Assembly: GCA_046758845.1 (NCBI GenBank)
Contig: JBHIBA010000231.1
Span: 1 to 7,535, forward strand
Source: JBHIBA01 sp046758845
GTDB lineage: Bacteria > UBA8248 > JACPRG01 > G963555815
DNA length: 7,535 nucleotides
Direction: 5' to 3'
Part shown: one piece after another, positions 1-5,826 of the stretch
Numbering within the stretch: position 1 is the first letter of the stretch
Layout of the letters: every line of letters begins with the position of its first letter
Made by a program: the position numbers and the translations under genes
Notes under the pieces: model-generated
The model's input: only the letters and a program-made list of their open reading frames with translations
Told to the model about the DNA's origin: nothing
The model's database searches: none

Positions 1-1568
1 CCGGCACACTGCTGGTGCAGGTCACCAAGGTGGGGGAGGAGAGCTTCCTGGAGCAGGTGGCCCGGTCCATCCAGGAGGCGCGGGCGCTCAAGCCGGGCAT
101 CCTGCTGCTGGTGGAGCATGTATTGAAATGGTTTGTCCCCGGGGTCCTCATCGCGGCAGGTGCGGCGTTCGTTCTCTGGACGTTGGGGTCCTGGCTGGTG
201 TCGGGAGAGGCCGACTTTGGCCGCGCCGTTTTCGCCACGCTGGCGGTCCTGGTGATGGGCTATCCCTGCGCCCTGGGGATGGCTTCCCCCCTGGCGATGA
301 TCCGGGGCGGCGGCACGGCCGCCCAGAAGGGCATCCTCATGCGTTCGGGCGAGGCATTCCAGGTGTTCAAAGACGTGCGGAAGGTCGTGCTGGACAAGAC
401 CGGAACCATTACACGCGGCAAGCCGCAGGTCGTGGAAGTGGTGGCCACAGAGTATCACCCGGAGGACCGCGTCCTGGCGCTGGCGGCGGCCGCCGAGAGC
501 CCCTCGGAGCACCCGCTGGCAAGGGCCATTGTGGATCGGGCGGATGAGGCGGGCTATCCCGAGGCTGAGGACTTCCAGGCCGCGCCCGGGCGGGGGATTC
601 GGGCGACCGTCGAGGGCAGAGGCGTCGTGGTGGGAAGCCCCCGCTTTCTCGCAGAAGAAGGCGTGGACCTGGCCTCGCTTCAGGATCGCCTTGAGAAGAT
701 GGAAAGCCGGGGCCAAACCGTCGTGGCGGTCGCCGAGGCCGGCCGGCCGGCGGGGCTCATCGCCATCGCCGACACGCTGAAGGACGACGCCGCGCAGACG
801 ATTGCACGCATGAAAGAGGCCGGGCTGGAACCGGTCATGATCACCGGCGACAACTGGCGGACGGCCAAGGCGGTGGCCGCGCAGGTGGGGATTTCCGAGG
901 TCATGGCCGAGGTCCTTCCGGAACAAAAGGCCGAGAAGGTCCGGGAGCTTCAGCGCCAGGGCTACCGCGTGGTCATGGTCGGAGACGGGATAAACGATGC
1001 GCCGGCCCTCATGCAGGCGGACGTGGGGATCGCCATCGGCGCCGGGACGGACATCGCCATCGAGTCGGCCGACGTCGTCCTGGTCGGCGACCGGCTGGGC
1101 GGCGTGGTGGACGCCTACTACATCGGCAAGAGCAGCTTCCGAAAGACGGTCCAGAACGTCGCGCTGGCGTTTGCCTTCAACGGCATCGGCGTCCCGGCGG
1201 CGGTCACAGGGCTCGTGCACCCGGTCACGGCGATGATTGCCATGGCGGCCAGCGTCAGCACGGTGTTGCTGAATTCCTTCGCAGGCAAACTCACCCCCCG
1301 GCGGGCGGCAGAAGAGGTCAGGGCCGAATTCACGCCTATTGCGGCACCCGCCACCCATGGAGCCCGGTTGCTGGCCTTCACCGTGAAAGGCATGCACTGA
1401 CTGGGGTGCCTTTCGGCCATCGAGCGGGCGCTCGATACAATCCCCGGAGTCCAAAAGGTGGAAGGCGACGTGAAGACGAAACGTGTCGAGGTCCTCACCG
1501 GAGAGGAAGTCGAAGCGGAGGAGATCATCCGCACGATGGATCGGGTCGGCTTTCCGGTGGAGGCATGA
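1..1568 (+). CDS. P1B-type heavy-metal ATPase with C-terminal Sec-containing HMA domain (5' partial, in-frame TGA at 1398)
   Basis: ATP-driven inner-membrane pump for soft metal cations; the reading frame is already open at base 3, so the N-terminus lies upstream. Visible in order: end of the actuator domain, two membrane segments (about 126-210 and 220-300) with metal-site motif YPC at 261-269 instead of the usual CPC, phosphorylation motif DKTGT (Asp at 393), SEHPL (His at 510), TGDN (843-854), GDGIND (981-998), then two last helices with FN and MAASVS, resembling the YN and MxxSS motifs of Cu(I)/Ag(I) pumps. After a linker the frame reads FTVKGMH-TGA-LGC and continues as a typical HMA domain (AIERALDTIPGV, then GFPVEA) to TGA at 1566-1568. 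The first TGA replaces the first Cys of GMxCxxC, so selenocysteine giving UxxC is the best reading. A conventional call would stop at 1400 and lose the domain. Substrate is unproven. The CcdA-like gene follows after 3 nt. Confidence 0.9.
1398..1400 (+). other. In-frame TGA read as selenocysteine in GMH-U-LGC of the ATPase HMA domain
   Basis: The TGA sits exactly at the first cysteine of the HMA metal-binding motif GMxCxxC. The second cysteine is kept (TGC, 1407-1409), and the same frame continues for 55 sense codons with recognisable HMA sequence up to 1566. The simplest reading is Sec insertion giving UxxC. A nonsense mutation is possible from this copy alone, but a TGA falling on a Cys position and a matching case in a second gene of the window make that unlikely. 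Confidence 0.85.
1401..1447 (+). promoter_or_regulatory. Candidate bacterial SECIS hairpin of the ATPase
   Basis: Directly after the TGA an outer stem can form between 1401-1406 (CTGGGG) and 1442-1447 (CCCCGG, with one G-U pair). Above it is a perfect 7-bp stem, ATCGAGC (1419-1425) with GCTCGAT (1430-1436), closing a GGGC loop. The loop starts 26 nt after the TGA and begins with G, as expected for bacterial SECIS elements read by SelB (loop roughly 16-37 nt downstream with a G near its start). The fold was paired by eye, and coding constraint also shapes this sequence. Confidence 0.6.
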
Positions 1569-1571
1569 GGG

Positions 1572-2225
1572 ATGTGGGAGGCCGTTCAGCTCGTGGGTCT
1601 TCCGCTGGGTTTCGGCCTGATCGGTTTCGTCGAGCCCTGCTCCGTGGGGGCGAACTTCGTTTTCCTTTCTTATCTCCGAGCCCGCCCCGCTGCGGAGCGC
1701 TTCGGGCACACCCTGACCTTCGTCCTGAGCCGTTCGATCTTCCTGGGACTTCTCGGGGGCGGTGTCGCATGGATGGGAAGATCCATCCTTGGCGGGTCCT
1801 ATCTCTACAGCGCCGGACTCGGCGGTCTCTATTTCCTGTTGGGACTACTTGCGCTGGGGATTTACTATGGCCTCTTCAACCTCCCCTCGGGTGATTTGGG
1901 CGCCTGGTTACAGAGGAAATCGGGTCTCGCCCTTCCAATGGGCGTCGTCTTTGGTATGAGCGCTCCGACTTGCGCCGGACCTTTGTTGCTGGCCCTTTTA
2001 GGGAAAGCGGGAATCAGCGGGGTGGCGAACGGCTTTATCTCGCTCGCCTTGTTCGGATTGGCCCTCTCGGCGCCACTGCTTGTCATCGCGAAATCGCGGC
2101 GAGCCTCGGACCTCCTATCCCGCGTTGGGAGGCACTCGTCCCGCGTGCTGCTCTTCGCTGGCGTCATCCTTATCCTTGTCGGCTTCTGGAGCATCGTCAT
2201 CGGCTGGAAGGGCCTTCCGGTGTGA
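1572..2225 (+). CDS. CcdA/DsbD-like transmembrane electron transfer protein
   Basis: A 217-residue, almost wholly hydrophobic protein with about six membrane segments. It has the two membrane cysteines typical of the CcdA family: EPCSVG (Cys23) and APTCAGP (Cys134), each next to a proline, one in each half of the protein. Family members pass electrons from cytoplasmic thioredoxin to thiol partners outside the inner membrane. The length fits the short CcdA type without extra soluble domains. It starts 3 nt after the ATPase stop, with GGAGG at 1559-1563 inside the end of that gene as ribosome site, so the two are almost certainly co-translated. My inference is that it keeps cysteines or selenocysteines of the metal-handling proteins reduced; the sequence does not show its partner. 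It could also simply serve cytochrome c or disulfide chemistry. Confidence 0.85.
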   Translation: MWEAVQLVGLPLGFGLIGFVEPCSVGANFVFLSYLRARPAAERFGHTLTFVLSRSIFLGLLGGGVAWMGRSILGGSYLYSAGLGGLYFLLGLLALGIYYGLFNLPSGDLGAWLQRKSGLALPMGVVFGMSAPTCAGPLLLALLGKAGISGVANGFISLALFGLALSAPLLVIAKSRRASDLLSRVGRHSSRVLLFAGVILILVGFWSIVIGWKGLPV

Positions 2226-2334
2226 GGTTGCGGGCCAGGTTCATGCCGCCGCGCATGCCAGGCGTCGACTCTTTGAAAAACTCCGGAAAACCTGAGCAGA
2301 ACACCGCGGCCCTGGGCAAGCCGTTCGGCCTCGA

Positions 2335-2375
2335 CAAATCGGCACACAGCACGGCTCTTTTCCTATGCCGATTTG
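2335..2375. repeat. Perfect 10-bp inverted repeat with 21-bp spacer
   Basis: CAAATCGGCA at 2335-2344 is the exact reverse complement of TGCCGATTTG at 2366-2375. It lies in the AT-richer gap of 195 bases between the CcdA-like gene and the promoter at 2421. No T-run follows, so it is not a standard terminator. It may be a weak transcript hairpin, a binding site, or a remnant of a mobile element end. No gene is visible in 2226-2420. Confidence 0.4.
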
Positions 2376-2420
2376 AAAAGACGGTCTCAAAAAGTATTTG
2401 GCATTGCGCGAAAAATCCTA

Positions 2421-2452
2421 TTGACCTTCCAGTATGAAGGAAGGTCTAGATT
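2421..2452 (+). promoter_or_regulatory. MerR-family type promoter and operator (CueR-like half sites)
   Basis: A -35 hexamer TTGACC (2421-2426) and -10 hexamer TAGATT (2447-2452) are separated by 20 bp, longer than the normal 17. The spacer region holds a perfect dyad, GACCTTCC (2423-2430) and GGAAGGTC (2439-2446), around 8 central bases. Overlong spacers with a central dyad are the hallmark of MerR-family activated promoters; the CCTTCC/GGAAGG half sites resemble those of CueR-type copper regulators, with a centre one base longer. It should drive the gene at 2458 and probably the operon behind it. Predicted transcription start is near 2459-2461. Confidence 0.8.
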
Positions 2453-2457
2453 CTAAG

Positions 2458-3369
2458 ATGATGACTCAGCTGACTCATTCGACTGCTAAGAATGCTCTGT
2501 GTGTGCTCGCGGGGATGACGGTCCTCCTGGCGGCTGTGCCAGGGTGGACGCCGACCGCCAGAGCCGCCCCCCTCTTTGGGCAGACTCCTCGAACCCAGTT
2601 CTTCCTCGGGACCGCAGTCCGGTCATTCGGGCTCTTCCAGAAGAGTTCGGGCGGGGGGAAAGACCTGGAAGCCTGGACGGTCCCATTGATCGGCTCATAT
2701 GCCCTCGGAACGGATGCTACCGTGTCGCTTGCTATCCCTTATGTAAACAAGCGATTCGAAACGCCGACGCGCACCTTCAGGGCGGACGGGCCGGGGGACC
2801 TCCAGCTAACCGGCAAGTACACGCTCTTCAGGAAAGACGGTCCCTTCAGCCGGCTCCAGGCCGCCGTCCTGGGGGGCCTCAAGTTTCCGACCGGCTCCAA
2901 CTCCCAGGGCCCGGGGATCAAAGCGGCGCCCCCGCTCCAACTCGGCTCCGGCTCGGTGGACGGGACCGTGGGAGGCGCAGCGGGGTACACGACGATGCGC
3001 TGGAGCTTCGAAGGGGCTCTCACGTACAGGATCAACTCGGAGGCCGACGATTTCCAGTTTGGAAACGTCCTGTCGTACGACATCTATGCGGCCTATCAGA
3101 CCTATCCCGACTGGCCTACACCGGAGTTCTCTCAACTGAACTTCAGTCTAGAGCTAAACGGAAGGACGAGAGACGAGAACGAGGTGGATGGGCGCGAAGT
3201 GCCGACAAGCGGGGGGACGGTACTGTTTCTCTCACCTGGCATCCAGTACATCCTCTCTGGAAATCTCCTGGTAGAAACGGGGGTGCAGGTTCCGATCTAC
3301 GATGATTTCAACCGAGCGCAGTTGGAGCCGGATTACAACGTGCTCTTCGGCTTCCGGTATCTGTTCTAA
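2458..3369 (+). CDS. Beta-barrel outer-membrane protein (MetA-pathway/transporter-like family), probably leaderless
   Basis: About 303 residues with a signal peptide (hydrophobic stretch ending around TARAAP), then alternating polar/hydrophobic strands rich in Gly, Tyr and Phe, and a C-terminal phenylalanine (GFRYLF), as outer-membrane barrels have. Motifs such as VSLAIPYVNKRFE, GPGDLQLTGKYTLF and GGLKFPTGS resemble the 'transporter' barrel family (PF13557, Phenol_MetA_deg). I infer a channel or sensor for small molecules at the outer membrane. The start is chosen at the ATG of 2458 (2461 is equally possible); an in-frame ATG at 2434 lies inside the operator and upstream of the predicted transcription start. 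No usable Shine-Dalgarno would be on the mRNA, suggesting leaderless translation. It opens the operon; the HMA selenoprotein follows after 38 nt. Confidence 0.8.
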   Translation: MMTQLTHSTAKNALCVLAGMTVLLAAVPGWTPTARAAPLFGQTPRTQFFLGTAVRSFGLFQKSSGGGKDLEAWTVPLIGSYALGTDATVSLAIPYVNKRFETPTRTFRADGPGDLQLTGKYTLFRKDGPFSRLQAAVLGGLKFPTGSNSQGPGIKAAPPLQLGSGSVDGTVGGAAGYTTMRWSFEGALTYRINSEADDFQFGNVLSYDIYAAYQTYPDWPTPEFSQLNFSLELNGRTRDENEVDGREVPTSGGTVLFLSPGIQYILSGNLLVETGVQVPIYDDFNRAQLEPDYNVLFGFRYLF

Positions 3370-3407
3370 CCCATGACGCCAACAATCACGCGAAAAGGAG
3401 GCAGCCA

Positions 3408-3923
3408 ATGACATCCAAGATTGCGCGGCTCAGTCTGATCACCCTTTTGTTCCTCGGCCTGGTGGGGAGCGCGCAGCTTCTCACCCCGCCGCCGGCCTTC
3501 GCACAGATCGAAAATGTGCAGATGGGCGTTAGCGGGATGATATGACCCATATGAGCGTACGGGGTCACCAAGGCCCTCTCCCGCCTGGATGGCGTGGACA
3601 AGGTAAAGGTAAGTCTCAAGAAAGCCCAGGCCGATTTCCGGCTCAAGCCGGGAATCCCCCTGGACGTGGCGAAGCTTCGCGAAGCTGTGGTCAAAGCCGG
3701 TTTCACCCCCACGTGGGTCAAGTTCAAGGCGGCCGGACACCTGGTTGAGCAGAACGGGCGCATGGGCTTCAAGGTGAAGGGCAGCGAGCAGGTCATCCCC
3801 TTAGAGGGGACTCAGGAACTCGCGCAGCTTCGTCAAAAGGCCTCGCGCAAAGAGGTCACCATCAGGGCTGTGATCCCTCATAAGAAGAAAAAGGCGCGGA
3901 TCGAGAAATTTACTGAGTCATAG
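3408..3923 (+). CDS. Exported HMA-domain selenoprotein with double-Sec UxxU motif
   Basis: The frame from ATG 3408 to TAG 3921-3923 gives 171 residues if two TGA codons are read through. GGAGG at 3397-3401 is a well-spaced ribosome site. Residues 1-32 are a signal peptide with a likely cut after AFA, so the protein acts outside the inner membrane. The HMA domain (about 36-104) begins VSGMIUPIUAYGV, where U46 (3543-3545) and U49 (3552-3554) fall exactly on both cysteines of GMxCxxC. It goes on as a normal HMA fold (ALSRLDGVDKVKVSL, then LREAVVKAGFTP). The C-terminal part (105-171) is basic, ends in a KKKK-rich stretch, and may be a small OB-like domain; I do not recognise it firmly. Role by family: binding of soft metal ions and passing them on. 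There is no cysteine in the mature protein. A gene caller would report only the fragment from GTG 3594. Sec reading is strong; the metal is unknown. Confidence 0.88.
3543..3554 (+). other. Two in-frame TGA codons (3543-3545 and 3552-3554) read as a UxxU metal site
   Basis: Codons ATG-ATA-TGA-CCC-ATA-TGA-GCG correspond to G-M-I-U-P-I-U-A. The spacing of the two TGAs (two codons between) equals CxxC, and both flanks are in one frame with convincing signal peptide upstream and HMA sequence downstream. Two independent nonsense mutations landing on precisely the two ligand cysteines would be a remarkable coincidence, so dual Sec insertion is preferred. Confidence 0.85.
3561..3594 (+). promoter_or_regulatory. 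Candidate SECIS region: two small hairpins after the double TGA
   Basis: Hairpin A pairs GGG (3561-3563) with CCC (3574-3576) around a 10-nt loop starting GU, 18 nt after the first TGA; an alternative longer pairing (3561-3566 with 3572-3577) is possible. Hairpin B pairs CGCC (3582-3585) with GGCG (3591-3594) around loop TGGAT, 31 nt after the second TGA. Both loop distances fall in the range known for bacterial SECIS elements. Each hairpin could serve one TGA, but the stems are short and the assignment is by eye. Confidence 0.4.
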
Positions 3924-3943
3924 CGCGTCAGGGAAGAGCTCCA

Positions 3944-5038
3944 GTGGACATTGATAGCTTTCTAGGGCAAGGCTTGTTTTTTGCCGGCTTCATCGCCCGG
4001 CACATGGTCCTCATGATGTACTGGGTGTGGATTCCCGGACTGTTCCTCTCGGCCTTTGTCGCCCTCCGTTACCGGGGGGTGGCGGCCGAGAGGGTCCGGC
4101 GCACCGAGGGGGGAAGCCTGCGTTCCGTTCTCTGGGGGACGCTCTTGGGCATCACCCGGACCCCGGACCGCCGCAGAAGCCTGCTGGCCTCACTGGATCT
4201 TTTCAGGGAAGGCCTCCACCCCGCAACCGCCTTTGCCGTGTATCTGTCCAGCCGGAACCTGGTGCTTTATTTCCTCACCGTCTGGATGCTTCTTTTGGGG
4301 ATCGAGTTCGCGGTCGGGCAGGTCATCGGCGCCCTGGCGATGATCGCTCTGGCGTCAGCAGGTCTCCGTCGGGCGATGCGGCGAAAAGAATGGGACCCGT
4401 TGAGAGACCGCCTTCAGTCCCACTGGGCGGATGGGGCGACGGCCCATGACGAACCGGGCGAGACCTCCTGGAGGGCTCTGCTGTTGAGTGGCCGAGGCTG
4501 GGGTAAGGTCATCGTGTATATCGGACGCGAGATACGCCGTTTTGCGCTTCCGGTGGCGGTGGGCATCTTGGCCGGGGGGTTCATCCTGGCAGCCGGCCTT
4601 CAGCCCTGGTGGGTGGACCTGGGCTCCGTGGGCGGCGAGGCATTTTGGACCGATCTCCTGAACGCCTTCGTTGGCCCGGCGCTTTCGCTGGTGGCGGCCG
4701 TGGGGCCGGTGGGAAGCTTGCCGGTCGCATCCAACCTCTTCAAGGCCTATGGGATTGCCTATCCGGGTTTGGTAGCCTTCGTCCTGGCCGGGGCGCTCAA
4801 GCCGCAGGATATTGCGACCCTCAGCCGGGTCTTCGGGGGGCGTGCCGCGCTCCGCCTGACGGCGCTTTTCTATCTGTCGGCGGTCATTGCGGGCCTCATC
4901 GCTACGGGGGTCTTCGCCCTGTTCGGTTTTCGGCCGGGCCATGTCCCCCTTTTCCGGGAACTCGTCGATGCCATCATCATGTGGGTCGTGCCGGGAATGA
5001 GCAACATGCCGGGGATGGGGGGATTTGGCGGTATGTAA
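3944..5038 (+). CDS. ArsP/DUF318-like membrane permease, cysteine-free with Met-rich tail
   Basis: A 364-residue polytopic membrane protein in two hydrophobic halves (about 8-155 and 198-350) joined by a charged cytoplasmic-looking linker. The second half contains GPVGSLPVASNLFKAYGIAYPGLVAFVLAGALKP, resembling the GPVAAxLWxxGxxxxGxxAFxxAD region of the ArsP/DUF318 permeases (PF03773), some of which export trivalent organoarsenicals. The CSC-type cysteines often seen in the first half of that family are absent, and the whole protein has no cysteine. The C-terminus is PGMSNMPGMGGFGGM, with several methionines that could touch a soft metal. Start is GTG 3944, 20 nt after the selenoprotein stop, with a modest purine stretch GGGAAGAG ahead. 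A transport role linked to the metal handled by the operon is inferred; family assignment is moderately sure and substrate unknown. Confidence 0.75.
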   Translation: MDIDSFLGQGLFFAGFIARHMVLMMYWVWIPGLFLSAFVALRYRGVAAERVRRTEGGSLRSVLWGTLLGITRTPDRRRSLLASLDLFREGLHPATAFAVYLSSRNLVLYFLTVWMLLLGIEFAVGQVIGALAMIALASAGLRRAMRRKEWDPLRDRLQSHWADGATAHDEPGETSWRALLLSGRGWGKVIVYIGREIRRFALPVAVGILAGGFILAAGLQPWWVDLGSVGGEAFWTDLLNAFVGPALSLVAAVGPVGSLPVASNLFKAYGIAYPGLVAFVLAGALKPQDIATLSRVFGGRAALRLTALFYLSAVIAGLIATGVFALFGFRPGHVPLFRELVDAIIMWVVPGMSNMPGMGGFGGM

Positions 5039-5099
5039 AAAGGAGTGTCCAACGGGGGACCCCGAACGGCCGATTCGAGGTCTTGGCGCAGACCTGGAC

Positions 5100-5177
5100 A
5101 TGAGCGACCCGATGCACATCCAAATAGAAATCATTCGCGAAAAATCCATCGAAACCTGTCCTGCAAAGGAGGATTAG
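5100..5177 (+). CDS. Possible small ORF (25 residues) ending 2 nt before the cupin gene
   Basis: ATG 5100 to TAG 5175-5177 encodes MSDPMHIQIEIIREKSIETC and five more residues. It ends two bases before the next start, an arrangement typical of translational coupling, and its end overlaps that gene's ribosome site. No Shine-Dalgarno is visible ahead of it. The frame is also open upstream, so a start at TTG 5025 would give about 50 residues with cysteines near the N-terminus. I recognise no family. It may be chance in a 141-base gap between the permease and the cupin gene. Confidence 0.2.
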   Translation: MSDPMHIQIEIIREKSIETCPAKED

Positions 5178-5179
5178 CC

Positions 5180-5737
5180 ATGCGAAAACTCACGTTCATT
5201 TTTCTCGCTTTTTTCACGGCGTTCCTCTTTGCCGGAGGCGCTGCGGGCCAGCAGATGAAGGGCATGCAGCCGTGCGCACCCATGAAAACGCCCATGAAGG
5301 GGATGCAGCCCTGCGCCGCGAAGAAGATGCCCATGATGGAAATGGGCAAGGTTCCCAACCCGGATCTTCTGATCTCGACGTTTGAAAAACAGGCCGTCCT
5401 TCCCGACGAGGCTCTCGCTTTCGGTCCGACTGGAATGGGCGAAAACTTCTTCGCCAAGCTCATCGCCAAAGTGGATTTCGGCAATGGCGTCTGGTTTTCC
5501 GTTCGGAAGGCTCGCATCCCCAAAGGCGGAAACGTGGGGATTATGAGCACGACGGAGATTTGCTATATCGAAAGGGGACTGGGGCTTATCATGGACGAAA
5601 AGGGGGAAATGGTGAAGGCGGTCCCGGCGGGCTCCTGGTTCACCGTCCCCACAGACTGGCGCCATACATTAAAGAGCATCGGGGAGGAAGACCTCATCAT
5701 GACGGTCATTCGGGTCGGCCCCAAATCCATCCACTGA
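5180..5737 (+). CDS. Exported cupin-fold protein with Met/Cys-rich repeat
   Basis: 185 residues from ATG 5180, chosen because a near-perfect ribosome site AAAGGAGG (5165-5172) lies 7 nt ahead; longer in-frame starts such as GTG 5045 would bury the signal peptide. Residues 1-23 are a signal peptide (FIFLAFFTAFLFAGG, then AAGQ). Next comes a Met/Cys/Pro-rich segment (26-56) in which MKGMQPCA occurs twice (26-33 and 39-46), a likely soft-metal ligand stretch. Residues about 95-180 look like a single cupin barrel (ICYIERGLGLIMDEKGE, PAGSWFTVPTDWRHTL). The HxH of cupin motif 1 is missing (Met122, Ser, Thr instead), while His162 fits motif 2, so a classic metal-cupin enzyme is unlikely. I infer a periplasmic metal-binding or sensing protein. 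The exact role is unknown. Confidence 0.8.
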   Translation: MRKLTFIFLAFFTAFLFAGGAAGQQMKGMQPCAPMKTPMKGMQPCAAKKMPMMEMGKVPNPDLLISTFEKQAVLPDEALAFGPTGMGENFFAKLIAKVDFGNGVWFSVRKARIPKGGNVGIMSTTEICYIERGLGLIMDEKGEMVKAVPAGSWFTVPTDWRHTLKSIGEEDLIMTVIRVGPKSIH

Positions 5738-5826
5738 CTTGATCCTCCCGACACGGAGTTTGACCCTTGCCGGTCCCTTCCGGCGAACCGAGACAGTGCA
5801 CTCGCGGGCGTAGGTAGGCAAGGCGG

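Noticed and set aside
1398..1568. Pseudogene or ordinary stop explanation for the ATPase tail
   Set aside because: The downstream frame is intact HMA sequence, the TGA is on a ligand cysteine, and a second gene shows the same. A genome-wide TGA reassignment is excluded because TGA ends several normal genes here.
1865..2347. Antisense open frame opposite the CcdA-like gene
   Set aside because: It overlaps a clear membrane protein on the other strand and shows no domain or start signal.
2434..2457. ATG 2434 as start of the outer-membrane protein
   Set aside because: It lies inside the operator dyad and upstream of the predicted transcription start, and the extra residues only lengthen the signal peptide's N-terminal part.
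3594..3923. Start at GTG 3594 for a short 109-residue protein
   Set aside because: This begins in the middle of an HMA domain and has no ribosome site; the upstream frame with signal peptide and GMxxxxx motif is continuous through the two TGAs.
4355..5149. Long antisense open frame (264 codons) opposite the permease
   Set aside because: It mirrors a GC-rich coding region, has no ribosome site, and its composition (charged, Pro/Arg-rich) is that of a shadow frame.
5045..5179. GTG 5045 as start of the cupin gene
   Set aside because: It would place 45 residues before an obvious signal peptide and ignore the strong AAAGGAGG site ahead of ATG 5180.
5769..5784. GCCGG/CCGGC hairpin as terminator after the cupin gene
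   Set aside because: Only 5 bp with no following T-run; transcription probably continues into the TauE/SafE gene.
5735..5826. Read-through of the cupin stop TGA as another Sec codon
   Set aside because: The following frame has no recognisable domain, and the TGA does not align with a Cys motif.
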